Position numbers and translations under genes: made by a program. The notes beneath the pieces were generated by a model. It ran no database searches and was not told the DNA's origin. It worked only from the letters and a program-made list of their open reading frames with translations. From the NCBI RefSeq assembly GCF_035594125.1, contig NC_087155.1, positions 3,085,192-3,149,191 on the forward strand: a stretch of 64,000 nt of DNA. Reading direction: 5' to 3'. This document shows, piece by piece, positions 35,160 through 52,071 of this stretch; position 1 is the first letter of the stretch; each line of letters begins with the position of its first letter. The DNA is from Scylla paramamosain (taxonomy: Eukaryota > Arthropoda > Malacostraca > Decapoda > Portunidae).

Positions 35160-37401
35160 ATCGTTTGGTGCCTCATTAACAAACAAATGACACGTTTATT
35201 GTAATATAATCTCGTTACTTTATAAGGTACTTTACAAGCAATTTAGAGTATTCATACCTAACAAGCACAAAACACTCAAAACTCACATTTTTTTGTTATG
35301 TTCTGTTTCTCAAGATAGGGTGTTTTGTATGTGTTTTAGAGTTTTTGTACGTAAGAATCTGAAAACACTGAAAAGACATAACTTTAATAAAGTCATTTTT
35401 TTTTCAATATAGATTGTTTTCCATGCCTTTATTTATTTATTTATTTTTATTTTTTTGGTACGTAAGAAGGTAAAAAAAGCCCTCAAAAAAACACATTTCT
35501 GGTAATGTTTTCTTTTTCCATAAAGAGTGCATTGCATGCACCTTATCGTTCTCTTACCTCACAAGCCCGAAAACACTTAAAATACACGTTGGTAGCATTG
35601 CTGTTTTCATCCTTTTTATAGTCTGCTTTTTATGCATTTTGGCGTTGTTGTGCCTAATATGGTGGTATTTACTATTGTATTGTTTCTCCATATATAGAAT
35701 ATTATGCATGTGTTTTAGCGTTTTAGTGCCAAAGAAGATGTAGAACAGTAATAATATACCTCTCTTTTAATATTCTTTTTTCCAGTATTGGGTATTTTGG
35801 GTGTTTCCTGTGCGTTTTAGCATTTTTTGCGTAAAAAGCTGAAAAAGTGTAAATATTCTTTCGATAATGTTGTTTTGTTTTCCCATAAAGGGTGTTTTCA
35901 TGCCTTTTAGCGTTTTGTTTTCTAATAAACACCCAAATGACACGTTTTAGGTAATGTCGTAACGGTATCCTATATAGGATGCTTTGCATGCATTTTGCTG
36001 TTTTCACACATAATAGCCTTAGAAACACTCAGAACCTACGTTTTTTGGTAATGTTTTTTTTTTTTTTCTCCAGAAAAGGTATTTTGTATGTATTTTAAAA
36101 TTTTTCTACGAAAGAAGCTCAAAACACTGAAAATTCACGGTTCTTGATAGTTGTTTTCTTTTAAAATATAGCGTGTTTTCCATGCCTTTTGGTAAGTAAG
36201 AAGCTGAAAAACATTGAAAACACTCATATTACATGTTTTTAGCATATGTGTTCTGATTCTTCTTATAAGGTGCTTTGCATTCATTTTGACGTTTTGATCC
36301 GGAACATTCGATATCAATCATAATATACGTTTTTGGTAATGTTCTCTTTCTTCACATAGAGTGCTATTTCATGTGTTATAGAAAACACATGAATAGCACT
36401 CATGTTTCTGTTAATATCGTTTCGTATCCCATATAGTGAACTTTGCATTTATTTTTAGCGTTTTGGTACCTAACATCATCAAGAACATTAAATATACATG
36501 TTTTTTGTAATGTTCTTCTGTTTCCCCTTAAAGGTTGTTTTGCGTGTTTTTTTTTTTTTTTTTTTTTGCGTTTTTGATAGGTAAAGAAACTCAAAAACAC
36601 TGAAAAGACACATGTTCGAGAACGTTTTCTGTTCCTTCATAATTTTTTTATCTATTTATTTATTTATTTATTTTATTTATTTATTTTTTTTTTCTTTTTT
36701 AAGCCTCTTAGTGTTTTGGGGCTTAACATGTCGTCTTATTAACCTATATAGGGTTCTTTACATACATGTTGGCGTTTTGGTACCTAACAACCTCAAAAGC
36801 ACTTAAAACACACGTTTTGTTTAATATTTCTCGAAAAAGTGGGTGTTATATTTTTTTTTATACAAAAGAAATAAAAAAAAACACTCAAAAGCCACGATTT
36901 CGAGAAAGTTGTTTTATTTTCAGATATAGCGTGTTTTCCATGCTTTTTTAGCGTTTTGGTACGTAAAAAGCTATAAAACACTCTAAATACACGTTTTTGG
37001 TAACATTGTTTTCTTTTTTTCCATAAAGGTTGTTTTGCATGCACTTCACCGTTTTGGTACTTAAAAAGCCCAAAAAACCTCATATTACAGGTTTTTAGAA
37101 TTGTTGTTCTGATTCTTCTTATAAGTTGCATTGCATACATTTTAGTGTTTTTGGCCCGTACATTTGTGGTAATCACTCAAAATACACATTTTTGGTGTTG
37201 TTCTCTTTCTCCATATAAAGAGTTATTCATGTGTTTTAGCGTTCTGGTGACTAAGAAACTGGAAAAAAGAAAAATCACAAATAATAAGCGTTTCTGTTAT
37301 TATCGTTTCGCTTACCATTTTGGGAACTTTGCATTTATTATTAGCGTTTTGGGACCGAACAGCCTCAAAAACACTCAAAAGACACGTTTTCTATAATGTT
37401 A

Positions 37402-37530
<129 letters not shown>

Positions 37531-38050
37531 CTGTGTTTTGCATAATTTTAAGCGTTTTGCTGCCTAATATGCTCATAACCACCCAAATGAGACGTTTCTG
37601 GTAAAAACGTCTCGTCATCCCGTACGAGATGCGTTGCATGCATTTTGGCGTTTTAATACCTAAGAAGCTCAAAAACTTTCAAAATACGCCTTTAGTAATT
37701 TTGTTCTCTTTCCCCAGAAAGGGTGTTTTTACGTGTTTTTTAGTTTTTGTATGAAAGCTCAAAACACCCAGAAAACACGAGTTTAATTAATAAAGTTGTT
37801 TTGCTTTCCAACATAACGTGTTTTCTGTGCATTTTAGCGTTTTGGTAATTATGAAGCTGATAAACATTAAAAATACATGTTTTTTTTTTCTTTTCCTATT
37901 TGTATGCACTAAAAAAACCTCATGTTACACGTTTTTTAGCAACGTTGTTCTACTTCTTTTCACATGGTGGTTTGTATACAATTTGGCGTTTTTTTTATCC
38001 CTATCACTTTGGTAATCACTCGTAATACATGTTTTTGGTAATTTTTGTTC

Positions 38051-38640
38051 TGTTTATCTATATAAGATGGTAGGAGTGGGTTAAGAAAATCTTTATCAAT
38101 TTAAATGATAGAAATAAGTGTTGATGTGATTTTGAATACTGGCAAGGATGTTGATGGAGAAACAAGAGTTATTTTTGGTAATTAACCGCAGTGTTCTTGA
38201 CGTTGATGGTATGGTCTGGCCAGTGCTGGTTTGGCCAGGACATTAATGGTGTGGTCTGGACATTGATGGGACATACAGGAGGCCAATCTTGTCAGTGATT
38301 AAAGTGTTGTTTATTATGTGCTTATACTGACATATTTGATAGTCATTAAATATGTCTTTAGCGGCTATTTATGTATTTATGATGTGTAATGTAAAGTGCT
38401 GCGAAGGAATTAGATTTACAGTGCTGTATATTTTTAGTATATTAGACTATAATAATTTTGCTAGATGATTAGCATTACAATTGTCCATTTGTTTTAATAT
38501 TTTTTTTTTAGGATTTATATGCATTTGGGGATTTGCTGTAGTGGTCTGTATAACTTTATTTCTTTTGTATTTAGGGATTGATTGTAAGAATATTTACAGG
38601 TTGGATCAATAAATATTGATACCACTCGCGGCCCATTTGA
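38051..38640. other. Non-satellite insert within the diverged satellite
   Basis: This AT-rich segment lacks the ~100-bp landmarks. It contains short repeats of GTGGTCTGG and TTGATGG near 38200-38270 and ends near a CATCACATCACATC stretch. It may be a non-autonomous mobile element. No ORF or terminal repeat was recognised. Confidence 0.4.
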
Positions 38641-39078
38641 GATCCCATCACATCACATCTTTTCCCATATAGGTTGTTTTCCATGTACTTTACAGTTTTG
38701 GTACCTAAGAGGCACATAAGCACTTGTATTCATGTTAGGTACTAGAACGCCAAAAAGTAAAGAAAACACTCTATAAGAAGAATCAGAATAATATTGTTAA
38801 AACGTGTAATATGGGTGTTTTTTTTATTTTGATAGATACCAAAACAGAAAACTGCAAACAAAGGAACTTTTATAGGGAAAAGAAAACAAAATTACCAAAA
38901 AAAGTGTGTTTTTATTGCTTTTCAGCTTCTTACATACCAAAAAACGCTGAAAAACATGAAAACAAGCTATATTGGAAAACAAAACAACTTTATCAAAAAC
39001 GTTTCTTGAGGTTCTCACGTGCTAATGTGCTAAAACGCATAAGAATCACCTTTTCTTGAGAAGAAAAATAAATAAATA

Positions 39079-39149
<71 letters not shown>

Positions 39150-39960
39150 TAATAATAATAATAATAATAATAACAATAATAATAATAATAACAATAATAA
39201 TAATAAAAAAATGTGTTTTAAGTATTTTTGAACTTGATTGGTAACAAAACGCTAAAATGCATGCAAAACACCCTGTATGGGATAACGAAACAACATTAAC
39301 AAAAACGTGTCATTTGGGTCTTTATGAATGCATTTGGCACCAAAATGATAGAAGTATGGAAAATACCTTAAATGGGAAAGCAAAAGAACAATATCGAAAA
39401 CAATTAGATAAAGATGTTTTGTTTTCCAATATAGTATTTTTTATTTATTTTTATTTATTTATTTATTTTTGTGTGTGTGTGTGTGTTTTTGTACGTAAGA
39501 AGCTCAAAGCCACTCAAAATGCACGTTTTTTTTTGGGGGGGGGATAATATTGTTTTTTTTTTTCATAAAATGTGCTTTACATGCATTTTAGTGTTTTGTA
39601 ACCTAACTAGCTGAAAAAAAACACTCATCTATCATGTTTTTTTTTCTTCCTTTTTTAGTAATATTGTTCTCATTCTTCATATATGGTTCTTTGTTTGCAT
39701 TTTGGAGTTTTGGTAGTAGTAATATAAGTTTTTGGAAGTGTTGTTCTGTTTATCCATATAAAATTATATTCATGTGTTTCAGAGTTTTGGTAGCTAAGAA
39801 GGTGAAAAACAACTATATTAAGCGTTTCTGTTAATGTCGTTTCATTCCCCATAATGGGTATTTTGCAGACATTTTTAGCGTTTTTGTACCAAACAAGCTC
39901 AAACACACACACACGTTTTTCATAATGTTGTTCTATATCTCCGCATTTTTTTTTTCCATT
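38641..39960. repeat. Diverged ~100-bp satellite, mainly inverted orientation then forward
   Basis: At 38740-39420 the landmarks appear reverse-complemented (ACAAAACGCTAAAATGCATG at about 39243). From about 39540 they return to the forward sense. The orientation switch brackets the AAT array. Confidence 0.65.
39066..39208. repeat. (AAT)n microsatellite
   Basis: Runs of AATAAT with occasional AAC, after a short AAAT stretch. Confidence 0.95.
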
Positions 39961-39969
39961 TATTTTTGC

Positions 39970-41110
<1,141 letters not shown>

Positions 41111-41184
41111 TTCATTGCGTGTGTTTGTGTGTGTGTGTCTGTGTGTTCCCATCACAATGATGTAAAAGTGGTCATATCTCTTGC

Positions 41185-42837
<1,653 letters not shown>

Positions 42838-42882
<45 letters not shown>

Positions 42883-42905
42883 TGTGTGTGTGTGTGTGTG
42901 CGTGC
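42838..42905. repeat. (TG)n microsatellite
   Basis: About 65 bases of TG with one TA interruption. Confidence 0.96.
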
Positions 42906-43089
42906 GTGTCTGTCTCTCGGTCAGTCATTGTACGCGCTAGTGGCACCTGCATTAGCAACCAATGGTTCATTGTTAAAAAATATTATTGCAGAGAAGCAGA
43001 TCAACATAAAAGCGCTCGCACAGTCTGAAGGGGCCGAGTCTTGCGACCACAGAATACCTCGAACCTGCTATTCTCTATATTGATAGTTC

Positions 43090-43213
<124 letters not shown>

Positions 43214-43421
43214 AATATTACTAATCGGTCAGGAGAATAACATCTGTAAATTTTTTCTTTTATAATGCAAAGCTTTTAAGAATATCAAAGCGTTCATTAG
43301 TTAACCTGCAGTCTTTTCAATTATACTTTTTCATAGAAATTGTTATTGCTTTCAAGAGAGCAATGGTGATAGAATCTAAGCAGATGCTGTCATGTTTTTT
43401 TTGTTTTGCTGTTAGAATTTA

Positions 43422-43945
<524 letters not shown>

Positions 43946-46594
43946 CGACGTAGCAAAGACATCTAAAAACACTAACATCTGAAACTTCATTACCATGTTT
44001 CAGGGAAAATATGAATAAATCGTGTGAGTCTTGCCGTGGTATTAAAGACGGCCTCCTGCGGGGACCTTATCAAAAAAGCGTCTGGCACTGGTTTGGTAAG
44101 CGACGGGACAAAAAAAATAGGATGCGTTTGGTAATGCGTATATAGGAATATTATTGCCAGCGAAACACTACCTTGGCTTTGCAGTGAGGCTTTTGTATTC
44201 AGATGACCGCAGGAACTGAAATATGTAGACACAACTATACTAGGCAGGTCCAGTGAAAGGTATCACACTAAATGTATTGCTTCATACAGACGAGTTAGCA
44301 GCACAAGCATGAAGGAGCGTGGATCTCACAGGTGTTCGCTTTTGTTGAGATCCTTACCAAGAAGCGGTGACATCCAGAACCAACAGCAACTACGATATCT
44401 TTGTGGTCTGTGGAGCCTTTGTTGTTGTTGTTTTGTTATGTAAGACTTTATAGGGAACATCCTGTGTCCTCGCAGTAACCACACGGGAAGGCAGGTATCT
44501 AACTAGGAGTTGCCAGAGAGTTGTTGCTGTTGTTGTTGGTGTTGTTATCAGAACCACAAACAGGGGAAGGTGGAGGTGTTGTATTACTTAGCAACAATAA
44601 AGAAAGAAGAATAGATGAGTCAGGCCACCTTGGCAGAGATACTCAAAAGGGATTTTCATGTTTTGTGCCGTGAATACTTTATATGGCTAGACTGAAGTGG
44701 TACTTATTATTTTCTAAGTATATCCTTGCTGTTGTTTTTTAGGTTTGTACCGCTGAATGTTGGCAAGCTTTACATTTATTATTATTTTTTTTCTTATTTG
44801 TTCTTATTATATATGTAATTGTAATTTGTATTCGTTTTATTTTGTTGCAGCTGTCGTGCATATTTAACATTCGTAGGGTTTCAAGTGTGTTCTATTTTCA
44901 GTGTTGTTTTCCATGTATCCATGTGTTCTTGCTTGGAGGAATTTGACACGTTTTATTTATGACATTTCGTGTTTTTCTTCAGTATTTATTGTTTCCTTTT
45001 TTGTTCAAGTGTATGTTGTAACTCATGCAGTAAAGGAATTCTAGTGGTTCTGTTTATGATGCTTCATTTTTAGGTCTTTTTTAGAGTAGTCAAGCTGCAT
45101 CAGTTTCTTATGTGGATGTTTTGATAATTTCAGGAAAGGATGGCATGTGGTGCCGCGATTAACACACCCAACACGTGCTGGAGGAAAGTGAGTACCTGCT
45201 TCATTATATCATGTGCGCTCTGTTTTGGAACTCACTGTTGAACTTTTTTTTCCATGTCAACCGAAACCTGTCACTGTTGCCTTCCTTTCTCCTGTCTGCT
45301 TCCCACGAATCTATGAAGGAAAGAAAGGATGTGCTTCCATGTTATCGTGTCAGTAGTATTATCCATTGAAGGATTAGTTTAAAACTTTTCCAAAGCGTTG
45401 TTTTTTGTCTCCCATATTTTTCTGCCTTCCTAGGGTATATATATGAAAGAAGAAAAAATGTAAATTTAGTTTATAATATTCATTGCAACATCTTACAGGG
45501 AAAAAAGTCCTTTGAGGATTAACCGAGAATCTTTTTCAAAACTATAATTTTTGTATTCTAGTCTTCGTGTGCTTATTTTAGTGTATGCATAGAGAAAAAA
45601 AGGATAAAAAAATATATAGTTTCTATAATGGTGTCATCTTTTTTTATATAAATATTTACTTAGAGATTCAGTTGAAACCTGTCATTTTTGCGTTCTTTTT
45701 TTTTTTCGTATATATTTTTTGTATGTACGAATATATGAGTGAAGAAAGCAAAGATATGCAATCATAAAAAAAAAAAAGACTTTCCACAATAACAGGAAAA
45801 TTCACTTGAGAACTTATTTAGGTAACAAATATCACATCTTCTAATTTATCCGTTTATTTATCCTTTACTGTGTTTTACCGATATGTAGATTAATAATATT
45901 TTGCATGTTATAATAAAGTGTCCTTGGAAACTATTACTGTAACACATTTCATTTAGTGTGAATTTGGTTTCCACGTAAAAAAAGAAGAAAATTACCTTCT
46001 ATGGAGAAAACACATCTATATTTTCTTTGTTCAATTTGTATCGATACTATTTTTTACTCTGACTTCCCGAAGAAACGTTAAAACCATGATATTTGTGATC
46101 TAACCTAAGATCACTTTTTATCTTCATAACATTTGTTATAACTTTAAGTAAAATCAAAGAGAGGAAAGCTTGTATTGTTCTGTGAAGTCTTCTTATTTGT
46201 CTCTGTGTGTGTTGATTGTCACCTTGAAAAGTCAAGGTGACGTGGGCCTTGATGACAAGAGCCGGCCCACACTATTTATCTCCCTTTTATTTAGAGGCTC
46301 GTCGTTGTAGATTTCTGAAAATATTTGCTTCATCAAGTTTTTATTTTCTTTGTCAGCGAATGAAAGAAAATTTATGATTTTCTTTATCATTTGGTAACGT
46401 ATTAAATATCTTTGGAGGGATAACTCCCCGAGCGGAACGAGGGGTTTCTATTTTTATTACCGCACATGTCTACACCCCACCACTCCCGCCTGGCCCTGGA
46501 GGGCACAACAATGCTTTGGCCGGGAGCACCTTTTGGTGTCCTTCGCATATAAAAATTTTGATTTCGTTTTCGGAAACATTTCTTGGATGGTAAC
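43946..46594. other. Long non-coding AT-rich stretch
   Basis: No supported gene, RNA or element. Short frames are in AT-rich sequence without homology. A CCCCGAGCGGAACGAGGGG near-palindrome lies at about 46426-46444. Confidence 0.5.
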
Positions 46595-46698
46595 TTTTTT
46601 TTTTTTTATGTAGGAAGGATACTGGCCAAGGGCAACAAAAATCTAATAAAAAAAATGCCCACTGAAATGCCAGTCCCTTAAAAGGGTCAAAGCAGTGG

Positions 46699-47115
46699 TC
46701 AAAAATTGGTGGATAAGTGTCTTGAAACCTCCCTCTTGAAAGAATTCAAGTCATAGGAAGGTGGAAATACAGAAGCAGGCAAGGAGTTCCAGAGTTTACC
46801 AGAGAAAGGGATGAATGATTGAGAATACTGGTTAACTCTTGCGTTAGAGAGGTGGACAGAATAGGAGTGAGAGAAAGAAGAAAGTCTTGTGCAGCGAGGC
46901 CGCGGGAGGAGGGGAGGCATGCAGTTAGCAAGATCAGAAGAGCAGTTGGCATGAAAATAGCGGTAGAAGACAGCTAGATATGCAACATTGCGGCGGTGAG
47001 AGAGGGGCTGAAGACAGTCAGTTAGAGGAGAGGAGTTGATGAGACGAAAAGCTTTTGATTCCACCCTGTCTAGAACAGCAGTATGAGTGGAACCCCCCCC
47101 AGACATGTGAAGCAT
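46699..47115 (-). pseudogene. LINE family A ORF C-terminus in shifted frame
   Basis: About 130 codons contain [19 protein letters not shown] and the SGKLWNSLPASVFPPSYDLN box typical of LINE C-termini. It is one base out of phase with the upstream 880-codon frame at the 8-base G-run. The same phase change is present in copies 2 and 6 but not 4. Confidence 0.88.
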
Positions 47116-49660
47116 ACTCCATACATGGACGGATAAGGCCCTTGTACAGAGTTAGCAGCTGGGGGGGTGCGAAAAACTGGCGGAGACGTCTCAGAACACC
47201 TAACTTTATAGAAGCTGTTTTAGCTAGAGATGAGATGTGAAGTTTCCAGTTCAGATCATAAGTAAAGGACAGACTGAGGATGTTCAGTGTAGAAGAGGGG
47301 GACAGTTGAGTGTCATTGAAGAAGAGGGGATAGTTGTCTGGAAGGTTGTGTCGAGCTGATAGATGGAGGAATTGAGTTTTTGAGGCATTGAACAATACCA
47401 AGTTTGCTCTGCCCCATTCAGAAATTTTAAAAAGATCAGAAGTCAGGCGTTCTGTGGCTTCCCTGCGTGATATGTTTACCTCCTGAAGGGTTGGACGTCT
47501 ATGAAAAGACGTGGAAAAGTGCAGGGTGGTATCATCAGCATAGGAGTGGATAGGACAAGAAGTTTGGTTTAGAAGATCATTAATGAATAATAAGAAGAGA
47601 GTGGGTGACAGGACAGAACCCTGAGGAACACCACTGTTAATAGATTTAGGAGAAGAACAGTGACCGTCTACCACAGCAGCAATAGAACGGTCAGAAAGGA
47701 AACTTGAGATGAAGTTACAGAGAGAAGGATAGAAACCGTAGGAGGGTAGTTTGGAAATCAAAGCTTTGTGCCAGACTCTATCAAAGGCTTTTGATATGTC
47801 CAAGGCAACAGCAAAAGTTTCACCAAAGTCTCTAAAAGAGGATGACCAAGACTCAGTAAGGAAAGCCAGAAGATCACCAGTAGAGCGGCCTTGACGGAAC
47901 CCATACTGGCGATCAGATAGAAGGTTGTGAAGTGATAGATGTTTAAGAATCTTCCTGTTGAGGATAGATTCAAAAACTTTAGATAAGCAGGAAATTAAAG
48001 CAATAGGACGGTAGTTTGAGGGATTAGAGCGGTCACCCTTTTTAGGAAAAGCTTGAATGTAGGCAAACTTCCAGCAAGAAGGAAAGGTAGATGTTGACAG
48101 ACAGAGCTGAAAGAGTTTGACTAGGCAAGGTGCAAGCACGGAGGCACAGTTTCGGAGAACAATAGGAGGGACCCCATCAGGTCCATAAGCCTTCCGAGGG
48201 TTTAGGCCAGCGAGGGCATGGAAAACATCATTACGAAGAATTTTAATTCGTAGCATGAAGTAGTCAGAGGGTGGAGGAGAGGGAGGAACAAGCCCAGAAT
48301 CGTCCAAGGTAGAGTTTTTAGCAAAGGTCTGAGCAAAGAGTTCAGCTTTAGAAATAGATGTGATAGCAGTGGTGCCATCTGGTTGAAGTAGAGGAGGGAA
48401 AGAAGAAGAAGCAAAGTTATTGGAGATATTTTTGGCTAGATGCCAGAAATCACGAGGGGAGTTAGATCTTGAAAGGTTTTGACATTTTCTGTTAATGAAG
48501 GAGTTTTTGACTAGTTGGAGAACAGACTTGGCATGGTTCCGGGCAGAAATATAAAGTGCATGAGATTCTGGTGAAGGAAGGCTTAAGTACCCTTTGTGGG
48601 CCACCTCTCTATCATGTATACCACGAGAACAAGCTGTGTTAAACCAAGGTTTAGAAGGTTTAGGACGAGAAAAAGAGTGAGGAATGTACGCCTCCATGCC
48701 AGACACTATCACCTCTGTTATGCGCTCAGTACACAAAGACGGGTCTCTGACACGGAAGCAGTAGTCATTCCAAGGAAAATCAGCAAAATACCTCCTCAGG
48801 TCCCCCCAACTAGCAGAGGCAAAACGCCAGAGGCACCTTCGCTTAGGGGGATCCTGAGGAGGGATTGGAGTGATAGGACAAGATAAAGATATGAGATTGT
48901 GATCGGAGGAGCCCAACGGAGAAGAAAGGGTGACAGCATAAGCAGAAGGATTAGAGGTCAGGAAAAGGTCAAGAATGTTGGGCGTATCTCCAAGACGGTC
49001 AGGAATACGAGTAGGGTGTTGCACCAATTGCTCTGGGTCATGGAGGATAGCAAAGTTGTAGGCTAGTTCACCAGGATGGTCAGTGAAGGGAGAGGAAAGC
49101 CAAAGCTGGCGGTGAACATTGAAGTCTCCAAGAATGGAGATCTCTGCAAAAGGGAAGAGGGTCAGAATGTGCTCCACTTTGGAAGTTAAGTAGTCAAAGA
49201 ATTTCTTATAGTCAGAGGAGTTAAGAGAGAGGTATACAGCACAGATATATTTAGTATGAGAATGACTCTGTAGTCGTAGCCAGATGGTGGAAAACTCGGA
49301 AGATTCAAGAACGTGGGCACGAGAGCAGGTTAAGTCATTGCGCACATAAATGCAGCATCCAGCTTTGGATCGAAAATGAGGATAAAGAAAGTAGGAGGGA
49401 ACAGAAAAGGGGCTACTGTCAGTTGCCTCAGACACCTGAGTTTCAGTGAGGAAAAGAAGATGAGGTTTAGAAGAGGAGAGGTGGTGTTCTACAGATTGTA
49501 AATTAGATCTTAGACCGCGAATGTTGCAGAAGTTAATGAAGAAAAAGTTGAGGGGGGTGTCAAGACACTTAGGGTCGTCGACGGAAAAGCAGTCCGACCT
49601 GGGGACATTTATGGTCCCCTCCCCAGATGGGGACTCCGAGGCTGGTGTAGGAGTCGCCAT
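47018..49660 (-). CDS. LINE family A endonuclease-reverse transcriptase (880 codons)
   Basis: It is a polyprotein that nicks DNA and reverse-transcribes the element RNA. ATG 49660 follows the 5' UTR directly. The APE endonuclease spans residues ~38-265 (LTETQVSE with Glu73, ILGDFNVH with Asp179/Asn181, NILDLFL, SSDHN at 251-255). A linker follows, then RT at ~540-790: [41 protein letters not shown] (catalytic Asp), [17 protein letters not shown], and YADDTTLHF with Tyr-Ala-Asp-Asp at 707-710. All catalytic motifs are present. The frame ends early after HVWGG because a G-run at 47093-47100 has 8 rather than 7 bases; the conserved C-terminus continues at 47115-46699. No RNase H is visible, fitting Jockey/CR1-type elements. 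Confidence 0.93.
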   Translation of the reverse strand: MATPTPASESPSGEGTINVPRSDCFSVDDPKCLDTPLNFFFINFCNIRGLRSNLQSVEHHLSSSKPHLLFLTETQVSEATDSSPFSVPSYFLYPHFRSKAGCCIYVRNDLTCSRAHVLESSEFSTIWLRLQSHSHTKYICAVYLSLNSSDYKKFFDYLTSKVEHILTLFPFAEISILGDFNVHRQLWLSSPFTDHPGELAYNFAILHDPEQLVQHPTRIPDRLGDTPNILDLFLTSNPSAYAVTLSSPLGSSDHNLISLSCPITPIPPQDPPKRRCLWRFASASWGDLRRYFADFPWNDYCFRVRDPSLCTERITEVIVSGMEAYIPHSFSRPKPSKPWFNTACSRGIHDREVAHKGYLSLPSPESHALYISARNHAKSVLQLVKNSFINRKCQNLSRSNSPRDFWHLAKNISNNFASSSFPPLLQPDGTTAITSISKAELFAQTFAKNSTLDDSGLVPPSPPPSDYFMLRIKILRNDVFHALAGLNPRKAYGPDGVPPIVLRNCASVLAPCLVKLFQLCLSTSTFPSCWKFAYIQAFPKKGDRSNPSNYRPIALISCLSKVFESILNRKILKHLSLHNLLSDRQYGFRQGRSTGDLLAFLTESWSSSFRDFGETFAVALDISKAFDRVWHKALISKLPSYGFYPSLCNFISSFLSDRSIAAVVDGHCSSPKSINSGVPQGSVLSPTLFLLFINDLLNQTSCPIHSYADDTTLHFSTSFHRRPTLQEVNISRREATERLTSDLFKISEWGRANLVLFNASKTQFLHLSARHNLPDNYPLFFNDTQLSPSSTLNILSLSFTYDLNWKLHISSLAKTASIKLGVLRRLRQFFAPPQLLTLYKGLIRPCMEYASHVWGGFHSYCCSRQGGIKSFSSHQLLSSN

Positions 49661-49904
49661 GATTTTAAAATTTTTTTGAGTGAAGGGTGTGTGTGTTATT
49701 AGGTGCTTCTAGTTTTGTGTGGAGGAAGAGAGTTGTCTTTAGAGGGCAGGCTGTGACTACCCCCTTGTGTTGTGAGACACAAAGGGAAACGTTCAGTGAG
49801 GTCACAGCTGGGTTTAATGATAAGTTCACAGCACCCCCTGAACAGTGCTTTAGACCTCACTGGGAGTAATTATCGTTTCGGCAGGTGTCTACTGCCTCCT
49901 CCTG

Positions 49905-51305
49905 TGAAAGGAGGTTTGAAGGTGTATCTTTCTTATTTTATGTAGTTTCTACGTTAGACTCACCTTTTTTGCTGTATTTTGCATATTTCGATTTATCGGC
50001 ATGTGGGCGAAAGTTTCTGCCTCGCAGCTCGCGCAACTATCCCCTCATCACTATAGATCGAGCTCTAGTGCGCAAAATGCGCGAATTATTTGCCATAAGT
50101 CACTTCATATACGGGATAGCCAGTCTTGGTTGACACCATCAGACTCAGACACTTTTTTTTTCTTTTTGTTTTTAGGGTTTAACACAGTCCTCTGATTTTG
50201 TGTTTGTCTTGTCGGATGTATCAGCGGCGAGACCTTTTTCCTTCCTCGCGGCCAGACGACGAGGAAGGAAAATTTACCGGTGAGTGACGGGGACGGAGCT
50301 GTTTTTGTAGCGCAGTGTACGTCCTTCCATTTTTAGGTTTACATTTAAGTGAAGCCTGTCATGCTTGCCTATGTTATTCCATGTGCATGTAAGGAAAAGG
50401 CTGCTTGACAAAGTGACTCACTGTAATAAACTAGTAATTTCTCAATGTAAAGGAAACAGTGAGTCACAAAAGTGCCTCTCAATACGATGTGGTAATGAAA
50501 AGCAGAATATGAAATAAATAAATAATAAATAAGTGAATAAATAAATAAATGGACGAATTAATGCGCACCCTAGAGAACATTTCATACCTGCTGAGCTTAC
50601 CATAGCAAATACACTGATATGCTCCAAAAAATGCACACAAGTATATGAAGATGGAAAAAAATGGGGGAAGTTTGTCTTGTGTTGTTATTTGTATGGTTAC
50701 TGCTCTTCAGAATTTGCCATCAGCATGCGTCTCTCCTTCCCCACGCTGACGCTACTCAAGACTTTCATCTTTATTCCGTTCCCTTTCAACAGTCCAGGAG
50801 TTAAGCAATATCTTCATTCTTTCATCCCCTTCATTGGTAAACTCTGGAATTTTCCATCTGTTTGTTTTTTCCCCTTCCTGTGACTAGTTGTTTTAAGAGT
50901 ATTGAGGCACTTCCAGAAACATATTTAGATTTTTTTTTATTATTGTTTTTTTTTCTTTTTTTTTTCCTTTTTTTTTCTCTCTCTTTGTATGTATGGAAGC
51001 GGCAACTGAAAAGATATTTTTTTGTTACTCTGTTTGCTATTCGCCAAGAAGATGTGAGAGCGTGAGTATAAATAGTGGCTATATGCAAATGTAAGAATAA
51101 CATTTTATACTGACTCTAAATTAAACATGTATTGCATTGTTTACTCCAGTGTTTCAAGTTGAGCCGTCCAATATCTTTTGTATCTAATTTATTTTTGTGT
51201 TGAGCTATTTGAATTTTTATTTCCAAATGCAGTTCCATGTTTTTAAGAAGCATAAAGTGTTGGAGAAAAATTATTTTTTCCTGAGTCGTAATAGGTGAAT
51301 GTTAA
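49905..51305. other. Non-coding sequence with a diverged LINE 3' remnant
   Basis: No gene is seen. At about 50790-50920, plus strand, GGTAAACTCTGGAATTTTCC and nearby sequence resemble the family A 3' coding end (SGKLWNSLP box), so an old diverged LINE end is likely. The rest is AT-rich and unassigned. Confidence 0.45.
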
Positions 51306-51332
51306 TGACAGTAGTAGTAGTACTACTACTAC

Positions 51333-51368
<36 letters not shown>

Positions 51369-51432
51369 CAGTAGTAGTAGTAGTAGTAGTAATAGTAGTA
51401 GTTGTTGTTGTTGTTGTTGTTCTTGTTCTTGT
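51306..51432. repeat. (GTA)n/(GTT)n trinucleotide repeat
   Basis: GTA units then GTT and CTT units. The Val- or Thr-run frames are artefacts. Confidence 0.95.
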
Positions 51433-51721
51433 TACTGTAGTAGTAAAGAGCAGGATTATCAGCTGGAGTGACACCATTTCAATTTTTCTATTATTTATAT
51501 TTTCTTACTATTATTCCACACCTTGTCAATCCACGCAAAGAAAAAAAGAAAAAAAAAAGAAAACATAAAAAAGTGAGAGGCAAGACCAGCAAGTGAAACA
51601 CGTCCTGCCTTCTCCATAGACTTGTGTTTACTGCCGCGCTTCCTGCTTGATAATTATACAGTCTTACGCTGGAGGCGCTTAATGTGGTGCATTTGTATGA
51701 AAAAATTTACTTTTTGCCATG

Positions 51722-51945
<224 letters not shown>

Positions 51946-52071
51946 ATTTATACCATATACATCATAATTTACAGAGGGTGTCACCCCTACATTACATAGA
52001 ATATCGTGACAATTAGAGACTAAAGGTTACATAGTTAATGTTACCTATCTAAAAGCCTCACTCTGTGTTTA

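Larger units (their letters stand above)
46595..49904 (-). mobile_element. LINE family A copy 5, near full length
   Basis: The minus-strand element is about 3.3 kb. The 5' end is at 49904 (GCCTCCTCCTG terminus shared with copies 1 and 6), followed by a ~245-base 5' UTR and an EN-RT ORF. The 3' UTR contains the GGCCAGTATCCTTCCTACAT landmark and a 3' A-tail (T-run 46595-46607). No target-site duplication was recognised. The long ORF shows it is among the youngest copies here. Confidence 0.92.

Noticed and set aside
43946..46594. tRNA or other structured RNA genes.
   Set aside because: No cloverleaf-compatible arms or conserved boxes found by eye.
50400..50640. Possible host exon near 50.4-50.6 kb.
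   Set aside because: Low-complexity AATA runs and no protein-like frame or splice context.
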